Below, in pieces: positions 1 through 6,213 of a stretch of 24,735 nucleotides of DNA. A model generated the notes under the pieces. That model made no database searches and was not told the origin of the DNA. It saw only the letters and a program-made list of their open reading frames with translations. The first letter of the stretch is position 1. Each line of letters starts with the position of its first letter. The DNA is from a virus: positions 1-24,735 of IMG/VR virus record IMGVR_UViG_3300045885_000285, one strand, 5' to 3'. The translations under genes and the position numbers were made by a program.

Positions 1-57
1 AGTACGGGCGCAGATGTTCTATGTCACAACATCATGGGTACACTGCCGGCCCTATTG

Positions 58-615
58 TCAAGCCCTAGTTGCGCACTCAGGCGCCAGATGCGGCCCGTCG
101 TCCAGCCTTGGCCGGCCGATCCACCCCCGCAATTCGCACCACAGATCGAGGGCCAGCATGTAGTTGGCCATGGCCATGCCCTGCCCGAGCCCATGCCTGC
201 GCTCGACCTGGCCGAGGGTCAGCGGCTCGGCGAGGCAGTCGATCGCAGCGTTCACCACGATGCGGCGACGAGGCGCCTCGATCACCCATTCCCGCCAGGT
301 CGCATCGGCAGATGCGCCGATGTCGATCCGCACAAGACCGGAACCCTGTCGACCGTAGCGGCTCCCTGATGCGCCAAGGCCTGCAGTGCGCGCGCGCCAC
401 GCGAACTCCATCTCCTTCTCGGCCTCCCGCTGCATGCCGGTGAGCTGGTTGTGCCGCCACGCCTCGCTCTGCCTGCAACGGGTGAGGTTGCGCCTGGTCT
501 TGCGCTTGGCCTCGGGATCGTCGACCGCGATCTCGACGGTGGGCGAGTGCCGCTCCTGCCAGTCGAGCGCGTCGCGGCCGAAGCGGCGCTTTCGGGACTT
601 CTTGGCCTTGGCCAT
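58..615 (-). CDS. Phage protein of unknown function, possible late regulator by position
   Basis: This 185-residue protein has a very basic N-terminus (residues 1-13 are mostly Lys and Arg). A charged helical middle (about residues 55-75) and a C-terminal part (about 105-170) with the look of a helix-turn-helix follow: a VVNAAIDCLAE helix, the turn LTLGQVERRHGLG, then a hydrophobic helix ending in DLWCELRGW. The ATG overlaps the TGA of the upstream gene as TGATG, so it is probably translated by coupling as the last gene seen in the replication operon. In λ-like phages this place after the replication genes often holds a late-gene regulator, which fits a basic HTH-like protein. That is inference from position only, and I cannot name the family. 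The 57 bases beyond its stop to the window edge hold no gene I can support. Confidence 0.8.
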   Translation of the reverse strand: MAKAKKSRKRRFGRDALDWQERHSPTVEIAVDDPEAKRKTRRNLTRCRQSEAWRHNQLTGMQREAEKEMEFAWRARTAGLGASGSRYGRQGSGLVRIDIGASADATWREWVIEAPRRRIVVNAAIDCLAEPLTLGQVERRHGLGQGMAMANYMLALDLWCELRGWIGRPRLDDGPHLAPECATRA

Positions 616-1433
616 CAGGGCTCCGCGAGCTCGGCGGCCTCTCGCTCGAGCTGCTCGGCCATGCCGTTGTGGCCCTGCCGGCGGAACGTCTGCGCCTGGT
701 TGCGCAGGCGCGCGGCCTCGTAGTCGTTCGGGAATTTTCGAAGTTTAGGTGCGGACGGAACCGGACCAGGCGTCGCGGCAGTCCGCTCGATGCTGCTCGG
801 CTGGTGGCGGCCTTCCATCCGGGCGATCTGCTCGTCGAGGTTGGCGACTTGGCCCTCGTGACCGAGCCTCGCGTAGTAGTCCCTCGCCTGCCGTGCGCCC
901 TCGAGCCTGCGGGCATCGAGAGCCTTGCGTGCAGCAACCCGCCAATTGCCTGACGGTACACCGCCTTCGGCTCCTTCACCCTGCGCCTCGAGCATCTGCC
1001 GCACACGCCGGATCTGCGTCTCGCGCAGGTCGAGCTTGTGGGCGACCAGGGCCCTGAACTCGGACGGCTTGGGCATCCACTTCGACGTCTGCAGCGCTGC
1101 CAGCGTGGCCTCGGTCCAGAGCGCATCGCCCAGGTCGCCGTTGGCCTCCAGCCAGGTGATCCTGCGCCCCTTCGCCTCGGTCTCCGTGATCTTCACGCCG
1201 ACCTCGAAGGCGAGCCCGAGCTTGGCGAGGCAGAACCCGGCATGGCGATCGTCGGTCGGCGAGACCTGCAGGATCGCGAGCGCGTCCATGAGCTCGCCGT
1301 GTGCCGGCGGCACCTCGGGCGGCTGCCAGGCCTCGCCGGGGACGACGGGGTCAGCCAACAAGCGGGCCAAGGTATCCGGCAAGCGCCGCTGATAGGCCGC
1401 GTTCTTCGGGGTCGTTACGAGTCGGTTTGACAT
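615..1433 (-). CDS. Replication-module protein of unknown function, possible helicase-loader analogue
   Basis: This 272-residue soluble protein follows the DUF1376 gene directly. Residues about 75-130 include a WLEANGDLGDALWTEATLAA stretch followed by WMPKPSEFRALV. I associate this arrangement with phage proteins encoded beside replication initiators, in the slot where λ has P. The second half is Arg/Gln-rich and predicted helical, with repeated charged segments near the C-terminus. The start gives an 83-bp overlap with the end of the upstream gene. The third codon positions of this frame look more genuine than those of the upstream gene in the overlap, so I keep the long start, but a later start such as the internal MDALAIL is possible. 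Its stop overlaps the next ATG as TGATG. A loader role is inferred from position, and no ATPase motif is visible. Confidence 0.8.
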   Translation of the reverse strand: MSNRLVTTPKNAAYQRRLPDTLARLLADPVVPGEAWQPPEVPPAHGELMDALAILQVSPTDDRHAGFCLAKLGLAFEVGVKITETEAKGRRITWLEANGDLGDALWTEATLAALQTSKWMPKPSEFRALVAHKLDLRETQIRRVRQMLEAQGEGAEGGVPSGNWRVAARKALDARRLEGARQARDYYARLGHEGQVANLDEQIARMEGRHQPSSIERTAATPGPVPSAPKLRKFPNDYEAARLRNQAQTFRRQGHNGMAEQLEREAAELAEP

Positions 1434-2184
1434 TGGTGCCCACCAAGAAATTCACGAAGTAGCTGTCGAAGTCGAAGCTGCGTTTTGCGCTGTGCCGGCA
1501 ATAGTTTTTGAACTCGAGGATACGCTTCTCGAAGAACTCGGCGCCGATGTCGGGCCGGGCTCTTTCGGCGCGCAGCCGAACCTCCTCGGTCGGCCACCAG
1601 TCGTCGGGGAGTTGGGACGGTCGTCGATCGAGGAAGGCTGGCATCGGCCCGGGCGGATCGGGCTCTTCGCTCGGCTGAGGCGAACCCCGGGTGGGGTCGC
1701 GCGCGCGCGCGCTTGACGTGCGTGCTGCTTCCCCAAAGTCATTATTATGGGGTAATGGGGTGATGGGGTGATGGGGTAGGTTTTCGTCCGGCGTGTCCGT
1801 GCTTTCCGTCTGGAAAGCGAACGCTTTTTCGGTTTCCTTATCTTTCAATGGCTTGGATGATTTGCGGGGACGACCTCCTTGCAATCCTGACGACACCGCA
1901 GATTTCGATTTGACCCACGACTTTTGGAGTTCCTCGTCGCACCTCCGCTGGTGCCATCCGTCGTCCTCGAGGATGAAGAATTCGGCCAGGACGGCCTCGA
2001 CTGCGGCCTGCTCGGACCTCGTCCTGGCACCCACCAGCCGGGCCACGCGCTTGATGTCTGCCGGCAGGGGCCGCTCGGTCTGGTAGTAGACCCCGATCAT
2101 CCGGCGATAGGCGGCGTCCTCGACGAACGACAGGTGCTGGGTCGCTGCGGCATAGTCGCCGATGTGATGCTTGTAGTACCGCAT
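1351..2184 (-). CDS. DUF1376 (YdaU-like) phage replication-initiation-type protein
   Basis: This 277-residue protein opens with MRYYKHHIGDYAAATQHLSF and continues to about residue 88. That is the N-terminal pattern of the DUF1376/YdaU family, which in phages lies beside replication genes and is thought to act like an initiator. The ATG at 2184 overlaps the TGA of the RuvC-like gene (TGATG). The frame stays open upstream to 2619, but that part is antisense-quality sequence inside the RuvC-like gene. A Pro/Asp/His-rich low-complexity linker (about residues 105-185) separates the N-terminal domain from a C-terminal part with FDFDSYFVNFL. The linker is encoded by an A+T-richer stretch with four 8-bp tandem repeats and hairpins, listed separately, which recalls the origin inside λ gene O. 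The family call is good; the biochemical role is inferred. Confidence 0.88.
   Translation of the reverse strand: MRYYKHHIGDYAAATQHLSFVEDAAYRRMIGVYYQTERPLPADIKRVARLVGARTRSEQAAVEAVLAEFFILEDDGWHQRRCDEELQKSWVKSKSAVSSGLQGGRPRKSSKPLKDKETEKAFAFQTESTDTPDENLPHHPITPLPHNNDFGEAARTSSARARDPTRGSPQPSEEPDPPGPMPAFLDRRPSQLPDDWWPTEEVRLRAERARPDIGAEFFEKRILEFKNYCRHSAKRSFDFDSYFVNFLVGTNVKPTRNDPEERGLSAALAGYLGPLVG
1698..1712. repeat. Alternating C/G run
   Basis: This is an uninterrupted 15-base CGCGCG run inside the linker-coding part of the DUF1376 gene, about 35 bases from the 8-bp tandem repeats. Long alternating CG tracts can adopt the left-handed Z form under negative supercoiling. In this GC-rich genome it may simply reflect the Ala-Arg codons (SSARARD) it encodes. 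Confidence 0.5.
1735..1862. other. Candidate phage replication origin inside the DUF1376 gene
   Basis: This stretch combines the four 8-bp repeats (1747-1778), a perfect 7-bp-arm inverted repeat GCTTTCC-GTCT-GGAAAGC (1801-1818), an overlapping inverted repeat AAAGCG-AA-CGCTTT (1814-1827), and a pyrimidine/A+T-rich run (about 1823-1850) that stands out from the GC-rich surroundings. The two hairpins share bases, so only one can form at a time. The combination of iterons, a hairpin and an easily melted tract within a replication gene is the classic plan of λ-type origins. No experimental support is available from sequence alone. Confidence 0.4.
1747..1778. repeat. Four tandem 8-bp repeats (iteron-like)
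   Basis: The plus strand reads ATGGGGTA, ATGGGGTG, ATGGGGTG, ATGGGGTA with no gap. The two outer units are identical to each other, as are the two inner ones. Because 8 is not a multiple of 3, loss or gain of a single unit would shift the DUF1376 reading frame. The array lies in the linker region of a replication-type gene next to hairpins and locally A+T-rich DNA, the arrangement seen in iteron origins such as λ ori within gene O. An origin role is inference. Confidence 0.75.
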
Positions 2185-2666
2185 CACGCCGCCCTCGCTT
2201 CCGGCCAGATCTCGTCGTAGAGGGCGAGACCGACGCCGCAGGCATCGGCGGCATCGCTCGAGCCGACCTTCAGGCCGAGCTTCCAGCACGCGGCGATGAC
2301 GGCCTCCTTGTCGGCGTACGAGTTGCCGGTCATGTACTTCTTCACCTGCCTGGGTGTGATGGTCCGGAACGGCATCGGGTGGCGCGCGGAACCGGCGAAG
2401 GCGAGCGCGACGCCGACCAGGCCGAACAGGATCTTGATGGTCTCGGGCTTGTCGCCCGGGCGCAGCCACGGTTCCTCCCACGCCATCGCGTCCCAGCGCT
2501 CGACCGAATAGAAGTCGCGCAACCAGTCGCTGAACCTCGCGCAGACGAGGGATGAGCCGTCGCCCCTCCAGGCGAGCTGGCCGAAGCGCGCCGGCGCCGG
2601 CGGTGGCCTGAGCAGGCACCAGCCGACGCCGCCGCTGAGGTCGAGGCTGAGGAGCGTGCCGGGCAT
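2184..2666 (-). CDS. RuvC-like Holliday-junction resolvase/endonuclease
   Basis: This 160-residue protein has the acidic residues expected of the RuvC/RNase H fold. D9 lies in the first β-strand (LLSLDLSGGVGW), E64-E65 follow in AMAWEEPW, and D138 and D141 lie in the C-terminal helix (SSDAADACGVGLAL). The length matches small phage and bacterial RuvC-like nucleases. Such enzymes cut branched DNA during recombination or before packaging. The stop overlaps the DUF1376 start, and the upstream gene ends 3 bases before this ATG, so all three are co-translated. Substrate specificity cannot be read from the sequence. It could be a general branch-cutting nuclease rather than a true resolvase. Confidence 0.85.
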   Translation of the reverse strand: MPGTLLSLDLSGGVGWCLLRPPPAPARFGQLAWRGDGSSLVCARFSDWLRDFYSVERWDAMAWEEPWLRPGDKPETIKILFGLVGVALAFAGSARHPMPFRTITPRQVKKYMTGNSYADKEAVIAACWKLGLKVGSSDAADACGVGLALYDEIWPEARAA

Positions 2667-2669
2667 GGT

Positions 2670-3335
2670 TCAGTGCGCTGCCGCTGGCGCCATGCTGCGC
2701 GCCTTGGCGTTCTGCGCCTGCGTCCAGCCGTGGCGCCAGTCGTTGTGTCGCTCGACGTCACTGGCAGCATCGAACGGGTTGTTGGTCAGCGGCTCGTCGT
2801 TGCTGTACGCGTGCTGGCCCTGCAGTTCGGCGTCCATGCCGGGCCTGGCGCCGGCACCCTCCTCCTCGCTGGGCACGTCCCACAGGTTGAACTGCGTTCC
2901 GAGCGGGCTGCTCATCACCTTGAGCAGCCAGCGATAGCGGCGCTCCTCGGTGACCATCGAGCCCATCGAGCCCTTCCGGATGCGCTTGTGCTCGTCGTAG
3001 TAGCGCTTCACCAGGTCCCAATCGACGCCGAGCTTCTTGGCGACCTTGCGGATCGACGAGATGCGCCCGGCGATCTCTGAGCGCTGGCTCTCGAGATCCT
3101 CGATGCTCAGCATCTCGGCGGTGTACTCGTTCACCGCGCGCGTCCAGGCGCCCTGGTCGAGCGGCGGCCCGCCGTTGTCGCCAAGGGTGGTCTTCTTGTC
3201 CTGGGCGGCCTCCTTCTCGGCCGCAGCCTTGGCAGCGGCGATCTTCTCAATCGCCTCCTTCTCGGCGTCGGGACCGGCGAACCTCTCGGCTCCCTCCAGC
3301 GTGCGGCGCTCTCGTCCGTTCTTCCTTCGTGCCAT
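2670..3335 (-). CDS. Protein with GapR-like middle and Rmf/CrpP-like C-terminal segments
   Basis: This 221-residue protein begins with a basic and Ala/Lys/Glu-rich helical part (1-48). A motif LGDNGGPPLD (51-60) comes next, a form common in alphaproteobacterial phage proteins. Residues about 72-120 (SIEDLESQRSEIAGRISSIR through VDWDLVKRYYDEHK) resemble the helical pattern of the DUF2312/GapR family of DNA-binding proteins. Residues about 172-207 carry GQHAY, NNPFD and DWRHGWTQA, matching the GxxA...NPY...WxxGW pattern of ribosome modulation factor and CrpP-like proteins. The ATG is preceded by GGGAG at good spacing. Function is not established. The C-terminal segment hints at binding to ribosomes, RNA or another partner. 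Confidence 0.85.
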   Translation of the reverse strand: MARRKNGRERRTLEGAERFAGPDAEKEAIEKIAAAKAAAEKEAAQDKKTTLGDNGGPPLDQGAWTRAVNEYTAEMLSIEDLESQRSEIAGRISSIRKVAKKLGVDWDLVKRYYDEHKRIRKGSMGSMVTEERRYRWLLKVMSSPLGTQFNLWDVPSEEEGAGARPGMDAELQGQHAYSNDEPLTNNPFDAASDVERHNDWRHGWTQAQNAKARSMAPAAAH

Positions 3336-3353
3336 GGTTGTGTTCTCCCGGAT

Positions 3354-3830
3354 TCAGGTTGAGCGCCAGCGACGACGTAGTGCGCGCGCGACGCGCCGGA
3401 CCAAGCCGGCTCGTCGGCTCGTTTGCCCGGCTTTCACATCGAGGTAGTTAGCGGCTTCGTCCATGTTGTCGGGCGTCATGTGATCGGGATCGAATTGCAT
3501 GAAGCCCTTGGCACTCGGCACAAAGAGTCGAGCAACATTGATCTCCGAGACGAGCTTGCGGAGGTCTTCAGGGAACAGGTCGAGTTGCTGTTCCGCCGCG
3601 GGCCGAGTGTCTTCGCCTTCGTCGAGAGCGAAACTCTTGAGCAGGGCGCGAATGATCTGCTCGAGGCCAACCGCATCAATGAAGCCGCGGACGGCGTCGT
3701 CTGCTTCGTCAATGTGGCCAAGGGCTTCGTGCTTTACGGCCTTCGTGCTGTCCTGCTGGTCCTCGGGGACGAGCGAACGCATCTTGCGAATGAAAATGAC
3801 GACGTCCTGCGGGTAGCGATGGTCGCTCAT
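3354..3830 (-). CDS. Early-operon protein of unknown function
   Basis: This 158-residue acidic protein ends in a strongly basic tail (RRAGLVRRVARALRRRWR). It is mostly predicted helical and has no motif I recognise. Its ATG overlaps the TGA of the upstream gene as ATGA, and the next gene starts 18 bases after its stop with its own ribosome-binding site. The acidic body with an Arg-rich tail could bind nucleic acid, but that is a guess from composition. Confidence 0.75.
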   Translation of the reverse strand: MSDHRYPQDVVIFIRKMRSLVPEDQQDSTKAVKHEALGHIDEADDAVRGFIDAVGLEQIIRALLKSFALDEGEDTRPAAEQQLDLFPEDLRKLVSEINVARLFVPSAKGFMQFDPDHMTPDNMDEAANYLDVKAGQTSRRAGLVRRVARALRRRWRST

Positions 3831-4600
3831 GTGGCGATCTCCCTGCGTAGCGCTGACAGCCAGGCCGCCAGCGTCTCGGTGGCTTTTTCGGCTTCGACGA
3901 CCAAATCCGCGATGCCATCGCGGCCGACGAGGCGCAGGGCCGTCGCAGCGATCGCGCCGACAGAAGGCAACCTGTCAGAGGCGAGAAGATCGACCGCGCC
4001 GGTGAAGTCCGCGAAGGCGGCAGCATCGGCGCTCATCCTCTTGCGCTTCGGCTTTGGCTTCCGCGGCGGACGTGGGCCGACGGCTGCGTCGACCGTCTCG
4101 CGGACGGCCTTGCGCAATTCGCGGTCGGTGACGGGGCGCTTTTCCTTGCGTGCTCGCTCGAAGACGACCTGAGCCGCAGCCATCGCTGCCTCCTGGCCGC
4201 GTTGCGTGCGGCCGCCGGCCAATTCCTCGGCCCGCTGGGCGGCACTGGTCGAGACGCCGACGGCGGCCAGGGCATCGGCCTTGCCCTTTTTCCCATCGTT
4301 GGGAAGAAGGCGCCCGGTTTTCGTGTCGCGACTCTCGGTAGGCTGCGCCTTGTCGAGCGCGGCCGACGTGCGGCCGAATTGCATGACCGCCTCGCGGTGG
4401 AGCTCGGCGGCATCCATGTGCAATTCGCGGTCGTCCTTGATGCGCGCCAGGGCCTCGAGCCTAGCCATGCCGTCCTTGATGCGAGCAATGTCAGGCAGGG
4501 TCTTGGCCTCACGCACAGCGCGCTTGGCCGCCTCGAACGTGACCAGGTGAGTGCCGCCCTGGCCATTCAACAGGGGGATGAGCGCGCCAGCCGCGGACAT
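3827..4600 (-). CDS. Early-operon helical protein of unknown function, DNA-binding-like
   Basis: The protein has 257 residues. Residues about 24-80 form long charged helices (AVREAKTLPDIARIKDGMAR onward) rich in Arg, Lys, Glu and Asp. The middle (about 108-160) includes a segment with the rhythm of an HTH (KADALAAVGVSTSAAQRAEE). A very basic stretch RPPRKPKPKRKR (about 176-187) precedes a helical C-terminal domain. The pattern resembles phage and plasmid proteins related to ParB accessory domains, but I see no ParB nuclease motif and do not assign a family. The start overlaps the previous stop (TGATG) and the end overlaps the next ATG (ATGA), so it is firmly embedded in the operon. Confidence 0.78.
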   Translation of the reverse strand: MSAAGALIPLLNGQGGTHLVTFEAAKRAVREAKTLPDIARIKDGMARLEALARIKDDRELHMDAAELHREAVMQFGRTSAALDKAQPTESRDTKTGRLLPNDGKKGKADALAAVGVSTSAAQRAEELAGGRTQRGQEAAMAAAQVVFERARKEKRPVTDRELRKAVRETVDAAVGPRPPRKPKPKRKRMSADAAAFADFTGAVDLLASDRLPSVGAIAATALRLVGRDGIADLVVEAEKATETLAAWLSALRREIAT

Positions 4601-4791
4601 CAGCCCCGCCCCTCCGCTTCAGCGACGAGCCGATCGAACAGCGGCATCGGCCGGCCGATCCGCCGGAAGGCCGCCTCGGCCGCCTCGAGGGCTTGCCTCG
4701 CCTCCTGGTCCTTCTGCAGTGCCACCTGAAACAGCCGTTCCGCCTCGAGCAGCTCCGGCGCGATGCTCTGCGATGCCGATGGCGAGCTCAT
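4600..4791 (-). CDS. Small helical protein
   Basis: This is a 63-residue protein starting MSSPSASQSIAPELLEAERL. I chose the ATG at 4791 because AGGGAG lies 7 bases upstream; an in-frame ATG at 4821 lacks such a site. Residues 14-45 form an amphipathic Glu/Ala/Gln-rich helix typical of a short coiled coil. Third codon positions are almost all G or C, which supports this frame over the longer frame overlapping it (4619-5071). Its stop overlaps the next gene as TGATG. The function is unknown. Confidence 0.72.
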   Translation of the reverse strand: MSSPSASQSIAPELLEAERLFQVALQKDQEARQALEAAEAAFRRIGRPMPLFDRLVAEAEGRG

Positions 4792-5071
4792 TGAGTCGCT
4801 CCCTGCGTTCGGCAGCCCCACGCTGCAATTGGCCCGATAGCTCCTTGAGCCGTTCCCACTCGGCCGCGGAGATGATGCGCGCGCGTCGGTAGTAGAGGGC
4901 CCTCGTGCGCGCGTACGAAAAGCCCAGTCGCCGGGCGGCGACCTCGATCATCCGCTCGATCGTGTCATGCCAGCCGCGCTCGCCCGCGACGGCGCGCACC
5001 ATGGCGCTAGCGTGCGAGACGTAATCCATCTTGTGCGAGCCCTGACACGGGTTGGGCGACTTCTCGACCAT
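4619..5071 (-). CDS. HTH-like early protein with a long out-of-frame overlap at its 3' end
   Basis: The protein has 150 residues if started at the ATG at 5071, which has GGAG 7 bases upstream; the in-frame ATG at 5029 (MDYVSHASAM) is an alternative. The convincing part runs to about residue 105: MVRAVAGERGWHDTIERMIE, a helix pair (ARRLGFSYARTRALYYRRAR) with HTH character, and a charged helix (AEWERLKELSGQLQ). After HRAG the frame turns Gly/Arg/Ala-rich with poor third-position GC and runs about 170 bases over the next gene, which has the better coding signal. Either the true protein carries this read-over tail, or a stop was lost or a frame shifted here. The N-terminal part probably binds DNA. 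Confidence 0.6.
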   Translation of the reverse strand: MVEKSPNPCQGSHKMDYVSHASAMVRAVAGERGWHDTIERMIEVAARRLGFSYARTRALYYRRARIISAAEWERLKELSGQLQRGAAERRERLNELAIGIAEHRAGAARGGTAVSGGTAEGPGGEASPRGGRGGLPADRPADAAVRSARR

Positions 5072-5321
5072 CGGTTGCTCCATCGTTGCGGGCATGACGA
5101 AGCCCGCAAGCGAGAGGAGTTGCCGAACCGAGAAGCTGGGTGATGTCCTGCGCCGTGTCGCCTGGAAGCTGGCGGCGCAGAGAAATGATGGGCCGGCGCC
5201 ACGAGCACCAGCCCGCGCTGCATCGGCCGTTGGGGGCGGCGAGGTTGCAGCGGATGCGAGTGACAAAGCGCCGGCCGATCCCTCGTGCCGTCGCCAGGGC
5301 GGTGTGTCCGGGCCCCATCAT
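5007..5321 (-). CDS. Small Arg/Cys-containing protein, coupled start
   Basis: This 104-residue frame starts at an ATGATG that embeds the TGA of the preceding HTH gene (5318-5320), the same coupling used along this operon. The first 60 or so codons have strongly GC-rich third positions (MGPGHTALATARGIGRRFVT, then CNLAAPNGRCSAGWCSW), which supports real coding. The last 30 codons are weaker and overlap the next gene by 65 bases. Three cysteines in residues 25-40 could bind metal, but the spacing fits no standard finger. I do not recognise a family. Without this frame the stretch 5072-5317 would be the largest gap in an otherwise gapless operon. Confidence 0.5.
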   Translation of the reverse strand: MMGPGHTALATARGIGRRFVTRIRCNLAAPNGRCSAGWCSWRRPIISLRRQLPGDTAQDITQLLGSATPLACGLRHARNDGATDGREVAQPVSGLAQDGLRLAR

Positions 5322-5590
5322 GCCGGCACACCGCCCGCCTCGGCGAGGCGCGCTCGGGTGGTTGCGGCGCGCCCCTTCTCCGTGCGGCCCGCGCGCCACA
5401 GCGTCGCCAGCACGTGAGCCTTCGACAGGCCCATGTCCTTCGCGATCGCCCGCGAGGACATCCCGCCGTCGAAGGCGCGGCACATCGTGTCGATCTCGCG
5501 TTTGCGCTCGAGCTCGCGATCGCGCTGCAATGCCGTCAGCCGCGCGCTGGTGGCGCGGATCTCGGCGTCGAGCTCGTCGACCCGGCGCAC
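5318..5590 (-). CDS. Coiled-coil plus helix-turn-helix protein
   Basis: This 90-residue protein starts with GTG one base after the upstream stop. Residues 3-36 form a charged coiled-coil helix (VDELDAEIRA and RDRELERKREID). Residues 36-66 form a homeodomain-like HTH of the resolvase/sigma type (MCRAFDGGMSSRAIAKDMGL, then SKAHVLATLWRAG). The tail is basic. It is likely a small DNA-binding regulator or a replication accessory factor that dimerises through the coiled coil. The specific target is unknown. Confidence 0.78.
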   Translation of the reverse strand: MRRVDELDAEIRATSARLTALQRDRELERKREIDTMCRAFDGGMSSRAIAKDMGLSKAHVLATLWRAGRTEKGRAATTRARLAEAGGVPA

Positions 5591-5591
5591 T

Positions 5592-5759
5592 TCAGGTCAT
5601 CCGCCGAAGCTGGTCGAGCCGGGCTATGAAGACCCCGGCGTAGTGCCGGTCGACCTCGCGCACGATCCAGCCGAGCTGGTGGCGGCCGATCACTTCCACC
5701 TCGATCCAGTCGGCGCCCGGGCGCTCGCGGAAGACCATGCCCGGCACCGCGATCGACAT
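5592..5759 (-). CDS. Small early protein of unknown function
   Basis: This 55-residue protein (MSIAVPGMVFRERPGADWIE at the start, ending in ARLDQLRRMT) is predicted to be mostly β-strand. Regularly alternating hydrophobic residues suggest a small β-barrel. The ATG overlaps the TGA of the upstream gene (TGATG) and the stop lies one base before the next GTG. No family is recognised. Confidence 0.68.
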   Translation of the reverse strand: MSIAVPGMVFRERPGADWIEVEVIGRHQLGWIVREVDRHYAGVFIARLDQLRRMT

Positions 5760-5944
5760 CAGAGCCTCCTGCACAGGAGCCGAAGCCGGTCTTCCAGCGC
5801 CTCGAGCCTCCTGGCCATGCCATGCGCCTGATCGGCGAGCTCGCCGGCGATCGTCCGCAACTCCTCGGCTTCGGCCACGATCTTGGCCCGCTCCTCGCTC
5901 CAGTGTTGGGCGAGTCCAACATTTACGGGCGCGGCGCCGGGCAT
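5759..5944 (-). CDS. Small coiled-coil protein
   Basis: This 61-residue protein starts at MPGAAPVNVGLAQHWSEERA, with the ATG overlapping the TGA of the Cro-like gene (TGATG). Longer upstream starts would lie inside that gene and are rejected. Residues 16-58 form one long helix with heptad spacing (IVAEAEELRTIAGELADQAH, then RRLEALEDRLRLL). It may form homodimers or bind a partner encoded nearby. The function is unknown. Confidence 0.68.
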   Translation of the reverse strand: MPGAAPVNVGLAQHWSEERAKIVAEAEELRTIAGELADQAHGMARRLEALEDRLRLLCRRL

Positions 5945-6168
5945 CAGGCGGCCGTCCGCTTCTTCGGCGCCTCGCCGAACACGTCCGGCCGGAGGTCGTA
6001 GCGAGTGACGGCGCCGTCGGTGGCCTGCTCGATGGCGGGGCACTGGTCAGCCGGAATGCCGTTCTTGAGCCAGTTCCAAATGGTGCTCTGTTTGCGGCCA
6101 ATCTTCCGGCCAAGTGCTGCCTGGCCACCGACCGCCTCACAGGCCCGCGCAAGTGCTGACGTCTTCAT
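5944..6168 (-). CDS. YdaS/Cro-like HTH regulator, first gene of the leftward early operon
   Basis: This 74-residue protein has the pattern of YdaS-type Cro analogues of prophages: ALARACEAVGGQAALGRKIG, then RKQSTIWNWLKNGIPADQCP and AIEQATDGAVTRYDLRPDVF. The helix-turn-helix covers about residues 8-36. It is divergent from the XRE repressor gene with 74 bases between the start codons, as cro is from cI. The predicted promoter (6177-6205) would place the transcript start only a few bases before the ATG, and no ribosome-binding site is visible, so the mRNA may be nearly leaderless. It probably represses the opposing repressor promoter and commits the phage to lysis. Confidence 0.88.
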   Translation of the reverse strand: MKTSALARACEAVGGQAALGRKIGRKQSTIWNWLKNGIPADQCPAIEQATDGAVTRYDLRPDVFGEAPKKRTAA

Positions 6169-6176
6169 GGCGACGG

Positions 6177-6205
6177 ACGCTATCCATTACTGGGTGCACT
6201 GGCAA
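6177..6205 (-). promoter_or_regulatory. Predicted leftward early promoter (PR-like)
   Basis: On the minus strand a -35 box TTGCCA (6205-6200) and a weaker -10 box TAGCGT (6182-6177) are separated by 17 bases. The operator-like palindrome at 6181-6196 fills the spacer and touches the -10. The start codon of the Cro-like gene is at 6168, so the leader would be at most a few bases. The -10 is poor, so this is a moderate prediction. Confidence 0.5.
6181..6196. promoter_or_regulatory. Operator-like palindrome, immunity site 1
   Basis: TATCCATTACTGGGTG is an imperfect palindrome (TATCCA and TGGGTG half-sites around TTAC). Its core CCATTACTGGGT is identical over 12 bases to the site at 7354-7369, about 1.2 kb away on the other side of the repressor gene. 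That shared core makes it a strong candidate for a repressor or Cro binding site. It lies across the predicted leftward promoter. Confidence 0.7.
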
Positions 6206-6213
6206 CAAGGATT

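Noticed and set aside
13-33. Short inverted repeat GATGTT...AACATC near the left edge
   Set aside because: Six-base arms with no T-tract. The neighbouring gene lies outside the window, so no role can be argued.
77-1126. 349-residue minus-strand open frame
   Set aside because: It is a shifted frame across two better genes (58-615 and 615-1433), with extreme Arg/Ser/Ala content.
2185-2619. Extended N-terminus of the DUF1376 frame
   Set aside because: This part lies inside the RuvC-like gene, and the family pattern starts exactly at the ATG at 2184.
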